DNA of 64,000 nt from Peptoniphilaceae bacterium (GCA_028726605.1 JAQYPV010000007.1:108800-172799), one strand, 5' to 3'. Counted from the first letter of the stretch, positions 7,910 to 15,780 are shown. Translations and numbers: made by a program. The notes: generated by a model from the sequence alone, not told the origin.

Positions 7910-9420
7910 AAAAGAGAATGCTCTTTCTCGTCGCGATGCTCTTGCTCCTCGTCGGCTGCGGCTCCAAGGAGGCCTCGACGCCGTTGGACTCCGCGGCGCT
8001 CATGCGTTCTCCCGTTCTAAGCCAGCTGCCGCTGCAAGGGGTGTGGGAGATCGACGCCATTCGCCAGGACGCGTCCAATGTCTCAAACGCCAAGTACGCC
8101 GTAAAGGACAAACTCTACATCGACCCCGCGTTTGTGGCCATCAACGATCAGGTCACCATCGCGCCGACGTTCACGTCCAAAAGCGTCAACATGAAGGACT
8201 ACGCCGACCTGCGCCACATTTCCCAGGATACGGGGATTGCCCCGGAAGAGGATGTGCAGGTGCACATGATCCGCGACAACGACCTGTTTTCCATGGACCT
8301 CATCTTCCTGGGAGACGATCGCATCGCGTTCTCGGACGAATCGCGTCTCTACCTCTTGACGCGCGTCAACGAGATCGTACCCGAGAACACGAAGAATTCG
8401 TACTTGGAGCTGGCCCATCAATCGAAGAGCGACGTGACGACGCCGCGCCATCAGAGTCACATCTCGACGGTCATCGGCGTCCGCACGCCCACGCGATCGT
8501 CCAGCGGCTATCCCTACAGCACGTACCAGACCTATCTCATTGAAGACGAACCCGAGCAGGCACGCCCCTTCGTCTACATGATCGACCAGCTGTTTTTGCT
8601 GGACGACGATAACAACACGCGCCTGCTGTCCTATGAACCGCTGGAGGGCGATCCCAACAATCAGATCATGAACGGACGGTATACATATTCGGCGCCGTAC
8701 GACGAAACCCAAGAGAGCGCCAGCGTCCTGAACGACGCCTTGGGGCGAGAGATCACGTTTGCCCAAGGCAACTATGTCTCGTTTGTGCGCCCTTCGAGCT
8801 ACCCGCCGAATGCCGACGACATGCCGCAGTACGAGATCATGCGCCTCGACGCACTTGAACGCGAGAAGGCGCTTTCCGTCGACGATCTCGGCGGAGAGAA
8901 GGAGCGCGAGGCGTTTCACGCGCAGATTCACAATCAATTGGAGATGATCGATCCGGAGGGGACGGTCGACGCGAAAAAGTACCCCGTCGACGACCAGAAC
9001 ATCGGCATCGTGCGGCGCAATTCCACGTGGTCGTTTGTGACGACGATGAACTGGGCGGCGGGAAACAACACCTTTCCGTCGCGCATTTACGTGGATCTGG
9101 TGACGAAGATTCCGGCATTTCAAGTGCCGAAGGAACAGATCGGATGGACGCGCATCACGAACAAAGTGCCGCTGGCCGTGGCGGCGGGCATTTCGCCGTC
9201 GGGCGAGCGGGTCTTCATTCAAAGCGAAGACGAATTGCTCTACTACAATGCCACGAAGGACGCTATCGAAGAGACGGCGCGCCTGTCCATCCAACTGGGA
9301 AAGGGCGCTCAGATCGTCAACTTACAGTATTTCTACGATGATCAGGCCGGAGACATACGAGCCAAGTTCGTGAATCTCCCCCAGGCGCATCCGGAGGTCA
9401 TCTATTACGATTTGCGCTGA
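7906..9420 (+). CDS. Lipoprotein of unknown function linked to the two-component system
   Basis: 504 residues. A lysine start and hydrophobic core lead to a lipobox LVGC, with Cys18 the likely lipidated residue, so it should be anchored on the outer face of the membrane. The body is rich in beta-strand-like segments with alternating acidic residues and no motif I recognise. It overlaps the kinase by 4 bases, so the three genes are one unit; the lipoprotein may act on the sensor much as YycH/YycI-type partners do (inference, no sequence similarity claimed). Confidence 0.75.
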   Translation: MKKRMLFLVAMLLLLVGCGSKEASTPLDSAALMRSPVLSQLPLQGVWEIDAIRQDASNVSNAKYAVKDKLYIDPAFVAINDQVTIAPTFTSKSVNMKDYADLRHISQDTGIAPEEDVQVHMIRDNDLFSMDLIFLGDDRIAFSDESRLYLLTRVNEIVPENTKNSYLELAHQSKSDVTTPRHQSHISTVIGVRTPTRSSSGYPYSTYQTYLIEDEPEQARPFVYMIDQLFLLDDDNNTRLLSYEPLEGDPNNQIMNGRYTYSAPYDETQESASVLNDALGREITFAQGNYVSFVRPSSYPPNADDMPQYEIMRLDALEREKALSVDDLGGEKEREAFHAQIHNQLEMIDPEGTVDAKKYPVDDQNIGIVRRNSTWSFVTTMNWAAGNNTFPSRIYVDLVTKIPAFQVPKEQIGWTRITNKVPLAVAAGISPSGERVFIQSEDELLYYNATKDAIEETARLSIQLGKGAQIVNLQYFYDDQAGDIRAKFVNLPQAHPEVIYYDLR

Positions 9421-9427
9421 GCGAGCC

Positions 9428-9715
9428 TTAGTCCAAGAGCCTCTGAATGAGCTCTTCGGGCGACGGCGCGTCCGCGACGAGGCGCTCTTTTTGGTCGTGT
9501 GTGAGCTTTTTGATGGCCGCTTCGAGGCGAAGTCCCACAGAGCGCGTGGGGACGGCCCAGGCCTGGGCGAGGGCGACGGGACGACGAGAGCGCGTGTACT
9601 TGGCCCCGACTCCGCTGTTGTGCGCGGCCACGCGATGCGAAAGATCGGTGGTGTAGCCGGTGTACAGGCTCTGGTCCGCACAGCGCAGGAGGTAGACGTA
9701 GTGCGCGTCACTCAT
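9428..9715 (-). CDS. GIY-YIG nuclease-superfamily protein (YhbQ/UPF0213-like)
   Basis: 95 residues, the normal size for the single-domain UPF0213 group. The GIY-YIG signature appears as YVYLL at the start and LYTGYT after it, followed by the conserved Arg (LSHRVAAHN) and the metal-binding Glu in LEAAIKKLT. Family members are structure-specific or single-strand nucleases of uncertain physiological role. Its ATG (9715) lies inside the end of recX (8-base overlap), so the two are translated from one leftward mRNA, which suggests a recombination or repair link. Confidence 0.85.
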   Translation of the reverse strand: MSDAHYVYLLRCADQSLYTGYTTDLSHRVAAHNSGVGAKYTRSRRPVALAQAWAVPTRSVGLRLEAAIKKLTHDQKERLVADAPSPEELIQRLLD

Positions 9716-10328
9716 CCGCGCCTTCTTCGCTGAGCACCCGACGCACCGCATCGTAGTCGAATCCCTTTTGGAGCAGAAAGCGGATGATCTTCTGCCGGTC
9801 GTTCGGATTCCCGACGTCGCGCCGTGCGAGCTGTCGCTTGACGTGATGGCGCAGGGCCTCGTCTTCTCCGGCGTCGGGCAGGCTTCTGAGAGCCTCTTCG
9901 ATCGTCTCGGAGGCGACGCCGCGACGTCCGAGTTCCGCTCGAATCCGGCGTTTGCTCCAATGGGCGCTGTGCTCTTTATCCTGGGCGTAACGCACGGCGT
10001 AGTCGGCATCGTCCAAGAGGTGCTGCGCTTTGAGCCGCTCGACGACGTCTTCACACGTCGCCTCGTCGAGGCTCTCGCGTCGCAAGCGGCGTCGAACGTC
10101 GGCGGCCGTGCGCGGCTGGTAGAGGGCGTAGCGCTTGGCGACCAGATAGGCGCGTACGTGCTGATCTTCTTCGCGTAGCGCGCAGGCGACGTCGTCGGAG
10201 ACTTGGGCGGGCGCGTGGATGTTCAAACGCAGATACGAGTCGTAGGTGACGAAGAGATGCTCGCCGCGTGTCGTTTCGAAGACGAACGCGCCGGTGCTCT
10301 CATCGTAGTGAATTGAGGTGATGTTCAT
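9708..10328 (-). CDS. recX: Recombination regulator RecX
   Basis: 206 residues. After an N-terminal strand region come tandem three-helix RecX repeats: RAYLVAKRYALYQPRTAADVRRRL, VVERLKAQHLLDDADYAVRYA and HWSKRRIRAELGRRGV, ending with a repeat containing FLLQKGFDYDAVRRVL. RecX binds RecA filaments and limits their activity. The start (complement of 10326-10328) has a strong AAAGGAGG site directly upstream; longer in-frame starts lack one. recA is not in the window. Confidence 0.88.
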   Translation of the reverse strand: MNITSIHYDESTGAFVFETTRGEHLFVTYDSYLRLNIHAPAQVSDDVACALREEDQHVRAYLVAKRYALYQPRTAADVRRRLRRESLDEATCEDVVERLKAQHLLDDADYAVRYAQDKEHSAHWSKRRIRAELGRRGVASETIEEALRSLPDAGEDEALRHHVKRQLARRDVGNPNDRQKIIRFLLQKGFDYDAVRRVLSEEGADE

Positions 10329-10345
10329 AGAACCTCCTTTTTTGC

Positions 10346-10354
10346 AGTATATCA
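10346..10354 (-). promoter_or_regulatory. Putative extended -10 promoter of recX
   Basis: On the - strand the sequence reads TGATATACT, an extended -10 (TGnTATACT), 18 bases before the recX start codon side. No clear -35. Confidence 0.4.
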
Positions 10355-10402
10355 TGGTAAACCGATATGAGCACGACCTCGAAACAGTGAAGGCAGGGAA
10401 TC

Positions 10403-10630
10403 ATGGCAGATTTGAAATACGAAGTAGTGGAGACGCTCGGCGTGCTGAGCACGGATGCCAAGGGGTGGCGCAAGGAACTCAATCTCGTGTCGTGGAACGA
10501 GCGCGATGCCAAGTACGACTTGCGCAGCTGGAATCCGGATCACACGCGCATGAGCAAGGGAATTACGCTGACGCGCGACGAAATTCAGATCTTGAGCGAA
10601 CTCTTGCAGGAAGAATTGCAAAATGACTGA
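10403..10630 (+). CDS. YdbC/PC4-family ssDNA-binding-like protein
   Basis: 75 residues. The pattern KYEVVETLGVLS..GWRKELNLVSWNER.AKYDLRSWNPD..RMSKGITLT is that of the small Firmicute YdbC proteins, structurally related to the eukaryotic coactivator PC4, which bind single-stranded DNA as dimers. Role in bacteria is not settled. The gene is divergent from recX with 74 bases between, and its stop overlaps the next start by 8 bases. Confidence 0.8.
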   Translation: MADLKYEVVETLGVLSTDAKGWRKELNLVSWNERDAKYDLRSWNPDHTRMSKGITLTRDEIQILSELLQEELQND

Positions 10631-11180
10631 ACCGGAGCGCGAGGTCGAAGTCAAACTCCTGGGACTGGACCGCGACGCGTTAGAGCGGACGCTTCAGGCG
10701 CAGGGCGCGACGTTTGACCGCGAAGAACATCAGATCAACGTCCGGCTCTCAAACCCCGCACATCCCTTACCCGAGGCGGAGTACTTGCGCCTGCGGACGA
10801 TTGAGGTGGAGGGAGAGGCGCCGGTTCACGAGCTCACCCTAAAGCGTCGCGTGTCAAAGGAAGGCGCGCGCGTCAACGAGGAGTACACCGTGCACGTGGA
10901 CGATCCGGAGGCGGCGCTCCTGCTGATGGAAAAGCTCGGCTTTTCCGAAAAAGAGGCTGCGCGCAAGACGCGTCGCCGCTACCTGTGGCAGGATTTCCGT
11001 GTCGAATTTGACACCTGGGATGCCGATTATCTGCCCGTCCCCTACGTGGAAGTCGAAGCGCCGTCCCCTGAGGCGCTGGAGGGGTTTCTCGCGGCCTTTC
11101 AGATCCCATCGGCGTCAGTTTCCACGCTCTCCATCGGGGACTTGCGTCGCACGGTTCAGAATGAACGCCATGACGCATGA
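10623..11180 (+). CDS. CYTH-domain phosphatase/cyclase-like protein
   Basis: 185 residues. It starts with EREVEVKLLGL, the ExExK signature of CYTH tunnel enzymes, and continues with charged strands LRLRTIE, ELTLKRR, NEEYTVHV, RRRYLW and VEFDTWD..PYVEVEA. This fits an inorganic triphosphatase or class IV adenylate cyclase fold; most bacterial members hydrolyse triphosphates, so I would not assume cAMP synthesis. Coupled to the PC4-like gene upstream. Confidence 0.82.
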   Translation: MTEPEREVEVKLLGLDRDALERTLQAQGATFDREEHQINVRLSNPAHPLPEAEYLRLRTIEVEGEAPVHELTLKRRVSKEGARVNEEYTVHVDDPEAALLLMEKLGFSEKEAARKTRRRYLWQDFRVEFDTWDADYLPVPYVEVEAPSPEALEGFLAAFQIPSASVSTLSIGDLRRTVQNERHDA

Positions 11181-11197
11181 GGGACACGGCGGGATTT

Positions 11198-11226
11198 TTG
11201 ACACTTGCTCCTGTGCTGGATATAAT
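11198..11226 (+). promoter_or_regulatory. Consensus sigma-A promoter of greA
   Basis: TTGACA at 11198-11203 and TATAAT at 11221-11226 are separated by exactly 17 bases. This is the best-matching promoter in the window and starts transcription about 11232-11234. Confidence 0.92.
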
Positions 11227-11230
11227 GCGA

Positions 11231-11257
11231 TAAGCAGGTCGAACCTGCTTATTTTTT
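11231..11257 (+). promoter_or_regulatory. Terminator-like hairpin at the greA transcription start
   Basis: A perfect 9-bp stem TAAGCAGGT / ACCTGCTTA with a CGA loop is followed by six T. It sits at the predicted +1 and only 18 bases before greA, so it looks like an attenuator or 5'-stabilising hairpin rather than the end of an upstream unit, although it could also terminate read-through from the CYTH gene. Confidence 0.7.
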
Positions 11258-11274
11258 ATAAGGAAGTGAGAATC

Positions 11275-11748
11275 ATGGAACAGACGATTTTGACGAAAGA
11301 AGGCTATCAAAAGCTCATCGACGAATTGGATTACCTCAAGTCGACGCGCCGCCAGGAAGTGTCCGAGCACTTGAAGGTGGCTCGCGGCTTTGGCGACTTG
11401 TCGGAAAACGCGGAGTACGATGCTGCTAAAGATGAGCAGCGCGAACTGGAAGCGCGTATCACGACGATTGAAGCACAACTCAAAAACGCGCAGGTCATTG
11501 AGACCGAGGGCATGGAGCAGTCTGATGTCATCGGCCTGGGCTCGACGGTGAAAGTCCTGGACGAAGAATTCGACGAAGAGATGCAGTTCACCATCGTCGG
11601 CACGGTCGAAGCGAATCCGCGCAAGAATCGTATTTCCAACGAGTCGCCGCTCGGCGCGAGCCTCATCGGCTCGAAAGTGGGCGACCGCTTGGCCGTGGAG
11701 ACGCCGGGTGGCACCGTCGCGTACAAAGTGCTCGAAATCGTGCGCTGA
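11275..11748 (+). CDS. greA: Transcription elongation factor GreA
   Basis: 157 residues, standard length. The N-terminal coiled coil (LTKEGYQKLIDELDYLK to IEAQLKNAQVIE, residues 5-75) carries the acidic tip residues in GDLSENAEYDAAKDEQ, and the C-terminal FKBP-like domain has NESPLGASLIG and GDRLAVETPGG. GreA stimulates transcript cleavage by backtracked RNA polymerase. Start ATG 11275 follows AAGGAAGTGAG. It lies 20 bases before lysS, a common clostridial pairing. Confidence 0.96.
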   Translation: MEQTILTKEGYQKLIDELDYLKSTRRQEVSEHLKVARGFGDLSENAEYDAAKDEQRELEARITTIEAQLKNAQVIETEGMEQSDVIGLGSTVKVLDEEFDEEMQFTIVGTVEANPRKNRISNESPLGASLIGSKVGDRLAVETPGGTVAYKVLEIVR

Positions 11749-11768
11749 GATTCCGAAGGAGGAAGAGG

Positions 11769-13691
11769 ATGCAGCAGATCAGCGAAAATGAAATGCGACA
11801 GATTCGCCGGCAGAAGCTGGACGCCTTGCGCGCAGCGCATCGCGATCCGCATCAGCAGACGAAGTTCGACGTGACGGCGCACGCCCGGCCGATTCACGAC
11901 GAATTTGAGGCTTGGGAGACGAAATCGGTGCGGATGGCCGGCCGCATCATGGCCAAACGCGGCCATGGCAAGATGATTTTCTTGGATCTGCAGGATGCGA
12001 CGGGCAAGATTCAGCTCATCGCCCGCCAGAACATCATGGGTGAAGAGGCCTTTGCCGTCGTCAAAGATTTGGATTTGGGCGATATCGTGGGCACGGAAGG
12101 GGAGGTGCTGCGTTCAGACCGCGGCGAGATCTCCTTGTCCGTGGAATCGCTTTTGTTGCTCACAAAATCGCTGCAACTGCTGCCGGAGAAGTTCCACGGC
12201 CTGAAGGATCAGGATCTGCGCTATCGCCAGCGCTACGTGGACCTCATCGTCAATCCGGAAGTGAAAGACGTGTTCGTCAAGCGCAGCCGCATCATCAGCG
12301 AAATCCGCCATTTTTTGAACGGTCGTGACTTCCTGGAAGTCGAAACGCCGATTCTGAACACCATCTCTGGCGGCGCCACGGCGCGCCCGTTCATCACGCA
12401 CCACAACACGCTGGACATCGACATGTACCTGCGCATTGCGAACGAACTCTACTTGAAGCGTCTGATCGTGGGCGGCTTTGATCGCGTCTACGAAATGGGA
12501 CGGATGTTTCGCAACGAAGGCATGGATCCCAAGCACAACCCGGAGTACACCGCCATCGAACTCTATCAGGCGTACACGGATGTGGAGGGCATGATGGAGA
12601 TCACGGAGTCCATGGTCTCTACGGTCGCAGAAAAGGTCTGTGGCGGTACGACAGTCAACTACCAGGGCACGGAATTGGATTTTTCGGCACCTTGGCAGCG
12701 CATGACCATGACAGAAGCGGTGAAGCAGTATGCGGGCGTGGATTTTTCGACCATTGAGACTGTCGAAGAGGCGCGCGCCATTGCCAAGGAAAAGCACGTG
12801 GACGTCGACGCCAACGCGGGTAAGGGCAAGATTCTCCAGGAGTTCTTCGACGCCTTTGTAGAGGAGCACCTCATTCAGCCCATCTTCATCACCGAATACC
12901 CGGTGGAGATCAGTCCGCTCGCCAAGCGCTCGCCCGAGAATCCGGAGATGACGGAGCGCTTTGAAGCCTTCGTCTACGGCAGCGAGATCGCCAATGCGTT
13001 TTCGGAACTTAACGACGCCGACGATCAGCGAAAGCGCTTCGAGAAGCAAGTCGAAATGCGCAAGGCGGGAGACGACGAGGCGGGCATGATGGACGAGGAC
13101 TTCTTGAACGCCTTAGAGATCGGCCTGCCGCCGACGGGCGGTCTGGGGATCGGCATCGACCGTCTGGTCATGTTCCTCACGGATCAGACGTCCATTCGCG
13201 ACGTCCTGCTGTTCCCCACGATGAAGCCCACCCATGCCGATGGCGAAGCCGCGTCACCGGAATCTCCTGCGAAGGCCTCTGCTGAGGAAACCGTCGCCTT
13301 TTCGCGCGATGCCATCGACTGGTCCCACGTGGTGGTGGAGCCCTTGAGTGACGAGACCATCGACTTCGAGACGTTTGCGGCGTCTGATTTGCGTGCGGTG
13401 AAAGTCAAAGACTGCGTGGCAGTCAAGAAGAGCAAAAAGCTCCTGCAGTTCACGCTGGACGACGGATCGGGAACGGATCGCACCATTCTGTCCGGTATCC
13501 ACGCGTACTACGAGCCGGAGGAGCTGGTGGGCAAGACTTTGCTCGCCATTGTGAACATTCCGCCGCGCAAGATGATGGGCGTGGATTCCCAAGGGATGAT
13601 CATCAGCGCCATTCACGAGCGCGAGGGGGAGGAGCAGCTTCAGCTCATCATGCTGGATGGGCGCATTCCCGCCGGCGCTAAAATGTACTGA
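11769..13691 (+). CDS. lysS: Lysyl-tRNA synthetase with appended C-terminal tRNA-binding domain
   Basis: 640 residues, against about 490-505 for ordinary class II LysRS. Residues 50-160 are the OB-fold anticodon-binding domain; 175-487 is the class II core with motif 2 (GRMFRNEGMDPKHNPEYT) and motif 3 (GIGIDRLVMFLT). An Ala/Glu/Pro linker (about 490-530) leads to a Trbp111/EMAP-II-like domain at 532-640 (DLRAVKVKDCVAVKKSKKLLQFTLDDG to LIMLDGRIPAGAKMY), the module usually found at the end of bacterial MetRS. It charges tRNA-Lys in the cytosol; the extra domain probably adds general tRNA affinity. GGAGGAAGAGG precedes the ATG. Confidence 0.95.
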   Translation: MQQISENEMRQIRRQKLDALRAAHRDPHQQTKFDVTAHARPIHDEFEAWETKSVRMAGRIMAKRGHGKMIFLDLQDATGKIQLIARQNIMGEEAFAVVKDLDLGDIVGTEGEVLRSDRGEISLSVESLLLLTKSLQLLPEKFHGLKDQDLRYRQRYVDLIVNPEVKDVFVKRSRIISEIRHFLNGRDFLEVETPILNTISGGATARPFITHHNTLDIDMYLRIANELYLKRLIVGGFDRVYEMGRMFRNEGMDPKHNPEYTAIELYQAYTDVEGMMEITESMVSTVAEKVCGGTTVNYQGTELDFSAPWQRMTMTEAVKQYAGVDFSTIETVEEARAIAKEKHVDVDANAGKGKILQEFFDAFVEEHLIQPIFITEYPVEISPLAKRSPENPEMTERFEAFVYGSEIANAFSELNDADDQRKRFEKQVEMRKAGDDEAGMMDEDFLNALEIGLPPTGGLGIGIDRLVMFLTDQTSIRDVLLFPTMKPTHADGEAASPESPAKASAEETVAFSRDAIDWSHVVVEPLSDETIDFETFAASDLRAVKVKDCVAVKKSKKLLQFTLDDGSGTDRTILSGIHAYYEPEELVGKTLLAIVNIPPRKMMGVDSQGMIISAIHEREGEEQLQLIMLDGRIPAGAKMY

Positions 13692-13696
13692 TCGCG

Positions 13697-13720
13697 AGGC
13701 TTGAAACCCGTTTCAAGCCT
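13697..13720 (+). other. Perfect hairpin after lysS
   Basis: AGGCTTGAAA / TTTCAAGCCT with a CCCG loop forms a 10-bp stem 5 bases after the lysS stop. The T-tract expected of an intrinsic terminator is missing (GTTCCC follows), so its role is uncertain: weak terminator or 3'-end stabiliser. Confidence 0.5.
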
Positions 13721-13767
13721 GTTCCCGTGTCACGCCAGTTTAATGTCGCGAAGAGTAAGAAGGGGTC

Positions 13768-14493
13768 ATGTTTCAAAAACAGTTCACCATTCGCTTTTCA
13801 GAAACCGATTTGGAGGGGCATCTCACCATTCCGGCGTTGATCAACTACGTGCAAGACGTCATCATCATGGATTCCGACGCGTCCGCTGCGCGCGCGCACG
13901 CTGTGGATGACGCAACTCTGGGATGGATGGTGACCTATTGGCAGCTTGACATCCACCGCCTGCCCGTGCGGGGCGAGGACGTGGACATCGGCACGTTCAT
14001 TCACCGCCTGACGAAGGCGCAGGTCAATCGGAGCTTTTACGTGAAGACGCCCGCCGGCGAGTGCCTTGCAGAAGGCTATTCGGTGTGGCTGCTTTGGGAT
14101 CTCGTCCGGCAGAAGATGATGCGCGTGCCCGAGGCGTACCTTTCGGCTGTGGACGTGCACGCACCGCTTCCCATCGTCTACACGAAGCGACACATCGATT
14201 TCCCCGACGACCTCGTCTGGACGACGCTCGAAGAGACGCAGGTGCGCTGGGATCAGATCGACACCAATCATCACATGAACAACGTCGAATACCTCAAGAT
14301 GATCCAATCGGCCTTTCGCTCTGCGGCAGAGGCCGTCGAGCCGGCACAGTTCTTGATCGAGTACCGCAAACAGGCCTTTTTGGACGATGCCATCGCCGTG
14401 CGGGCGGCGCGTCAAGCCAATCGGGTTTACCTTGCGCTCGTGGGCGACGGCGAGAGCGTCTTATCGCGTGCCGCCATCACGCTGAAGGAGTGA
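13768..14493 (+). CDS. Acyl-ACP thioesterase (FatA/FatB-like, double hotdog)
   Basis: 241 residues, made of two hotdog halves. The first half has RFSETDLEGHLTIPALINYVQD and the second WDQIDTNHHMNNVEYL (161-176), whose D165-x-N167-x-H169 corresponds to the catalytic DxNxH triplet of plant and bacterial acyl-ACP thioesterases. It would release fatty acids from acyl carrier protein. A separate AAGAAGGGG site precedes the ATG; the next gene starts 3 bases after its stop. Confidence 0.85.
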   Translation: MFQKQFTIRFSETDLEGHLTIPALINYVQDVIIMDSDASAARAHAVDDATLGWMVTYWQLDIHRLPVRGEDVDIGTFIHRLTKAQVNRSFYVKTPAGECLAEGYSVWLLWDLVRQKMMRVPEAYLSAVDVHAPLPIVYTKRHIDFPDDLVWTTLEETQVRWDQIDTNHHMNNVEYLKMIQSAFRSAAEAVEPAQFLIEYRKQAFLDDAIAVRAARQANRVYLALVGDGESVLSRAAITLKE

Positions 14494-14496
14494 GTC

Positions 14497-15288
14497 ATGC
14501 CAAAGAAGATCCGTTATCTGCGCGTCAATCCCGCGGGAAACATTACGGCCTTTGTCTTGAGCGACGTCGCATCGGACGAGCGCGTCAGGGTGGGGCGCTT
14601 CCTGATGGCACTTGACCCCACCATCGAGCAAGTGGGCTTCGTCCTCCACGATGACGACGGTGCCATCGCGTCCTTGGCGATGATGGGAGGCGAATTCTGC
14701 GGCAATGCGACGCGCAGCTTCGGCCTTTACGTGGCGATGAGTGAGCGGAAGAGCGGCACCACGACGGAGCGCGTGCGTGTGAGCGGGACGACCCGACCGC
14801 TGGATGTGCTGGTCAACGTGGAGGCCTCTCGTGCGCGCGTCTCGTTGCCACCTGCTTTGGAGGTGAAGAGCGTCTCGTTTGAAGGCGAGCACGTCTTAGT
14901 CGTCTTGGAGGGGATCTGTCACCTCATCGTGACCGATCGTCTGGAAGATCCCGACTTCGTGCGCCGCGCCCTCGCGTTTTTGCCGAGCGTCGTCTCGAGC
15001 GAAGCCTATGGCGTGCTCTTCCTGGACCTCGAGCGCCTTCAGATGGCACCGTATGTGTACGTGGTCTCAGCAGACACGCTCTATCGGGAAGGCTCGTGTG
15101 GCTCTGGGAGCTTTGCCGTGGCCACGGCCTACCTGGAGGCGCTGGATCTCGGCGAAAAGACGGTCCTCTTAGAGCAGCCGTCGGGCGCCATTGAACTCTC
15201 TGCCTTCCATCAGGAGGGAGGAGCGCTCGTGCCGGCCATCGGGGGCGTGGTCGAGATGAGCGCGCCGCAGGACGTCCTCATGCCTTGA
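14497..15288 (+). CDS. DapF-fold amino-acid epimerase/racemase-like protein
   Basis: 263 residues. The paired catalytic cysteines of the diaminopimelate-epimerase fold are present: C68 in EFCGNATRS and C201 in GSCGSGSF, each in its half of the pseudo-symmetric fold, plus VNPAGN at the start. The motifs differ from classic DapF (CGNGxRC and ACGTGA), and no lysine-pathway gene is near, so a related racemase such as the histidine racemase group is as likely as DapF. Pyridoxal-free two-base racemisation is the family chemistry. Paired with the thioesterase upstream. Confidence 0.65.
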   Translation: MPKKIRYLRVNPAGNITAFVLSDVASDERVRVGRFLMALDPTIEQVGFVLHDDDGAIASLAMMGGEFCGNATRSFGLYVAMSERKSGTTTERVRVSGTTRPLDVLVNVEASRARVSLPPALEVKSVSFEGEHVLVVLEGICHLIVTDRLEDPDFVRRALAFLPSVVSSEAYGVLFLDLERLQMAPYVYVVSADTLYREGSCGSGSFAVATAYLEALDLGEKTVLLEQPSGAIELSAFHQEGGALVPAIGGVVEMSAPQDVLMP

Positions 15289-15325
15289 GGCTTGAAGCGA
15301 GCAGTATAAAAACATCGGATGGGTG

Positions 15326-15354
15326 TTGCAATCGATCGGCGACGCTGGTATACT
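15326..15354 (+). promoter_or_regulatory. Promoter of first tRNA group
   Basis: TTGCAA (15326-15331), 17 bases, TATACT (15349-15354). It is placed about 75 bases before the first tRNA, as expected for a stable-RNA promoter. Confidence 0.75.
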
Positions 15355-15427
15355 TAACAAGTCGCATCGATGCAGTACAGACATCGTGCCCAATGTGCAA
15401 AGAGAAGGTGCTTTCACTCGTGCGCTT

Positions 15428-15500
15428 GCCTTGTTAGCTCAGTCGGTAGAGCATTCGGCTGTTAACCGAAGTGTCGTAGGTTCGAGTCCTACACAAGGCG
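15428..15500 (+). tRNA. tRNA-Asn(GTT)
   Basis: Cloverleaf with acceptor GCCTTGT/ACAAGGC, anticodon GTT at 15461-15463, T-loop TTCGAGT and discriminator G. No encoded CCA. Confidence 0.96.
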
Positions 15501-15505
15501 TTCAA

Positions 15506-15590
15506 GCCGGGGTGGCGGAATTGGTAGACGCAAGAGACTTAAAATCTCTCGATCATTTTGATCGTACCGGTTCGATTCCGGTCCTCGGCA
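15506..15590 (+). tRNA. tRNA-Leu(TAA)
   Basis: Class II tRNA with a long variable arm (GATCATTTTGATC stem-loop); acceptor GCCGGGG/CCTCGGC, anticodon TAA at 15540-15542, discriminator A. No encoded CCA. Confidence 0.96.
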
Positions 15591-15614
15591 TTCCGGACAT
15601 GAGTTCCGGTCTTT

Positions 15615-15688
15615 GGCGGAGTAGCTCAGCTGGCTAGAGCACTCGGTTCATACCCGAGGTGTCATGGGTTCAAGTCCCTTCTCCGCTA
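15615..15688 (+). tRNA. tRNA-Met(CAT), elongator type
   Basis: Acceptor GGCGGAG/CTCCGCT, anticodon CAT at 15649-15651. The start sequence and the anticodon stem (no three G:C pairs) fit elongator rather than initiator; a tRNA-Ile with lysidine is a lesser alternative. No encoded CCA. Confidence 0.92.
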
Positions 15689-15691
15689 CAT

Positions 15692-15763
15692 GGCCCTATG
15701 GTCAAGCGGTTAAGACATCGCCCTCTCACGGCGGTATCCCCGGTTCGAATCCGGGTAGGGTCA
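15692..15763 (+). tRNA. tRNA-Glu(CTC)
   Basis: Acceptor GGCCCTA/TAGGGTC, anticodon loop CTCTCAC with CTC at 15725-15727, T-loop TTCGAAT. The CTC isoacceptor fits a GC-rich genome. No encoded CCA. Confidence 0.94.
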
Positions 15764-15780
15764 TTTTCATGTTTGGTTGC

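Noticed and set aside
12114..13049. Long open frame on the - strand inside lysS (and similar long frames opposite aspS, tgt, rel, mutS)
   Set aside because: GC-rich codon bias leaves antisense frames open; they lack RBS and family motifs and lie fully within well-supported genes.
13697..13720. Hairpin after lysS as a full intrinsic terminator
   Set aside because: Perfect stem but no T-tract, so kept only as a hairpin of uncertain role.
14497..15288. Firm naming as dapF
   Set aside because: Only the two cysteine motifs match; flanking residues and context do not support diaminopimelate specificity.
15593..15610. Small inverted repeat (CCGGA/TCCGG) between tRNA-Leu and tRNA-Met as a terminator
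   Set aside because: Five-base stem and only a short, broken T stretch; more likely a processing spacer.
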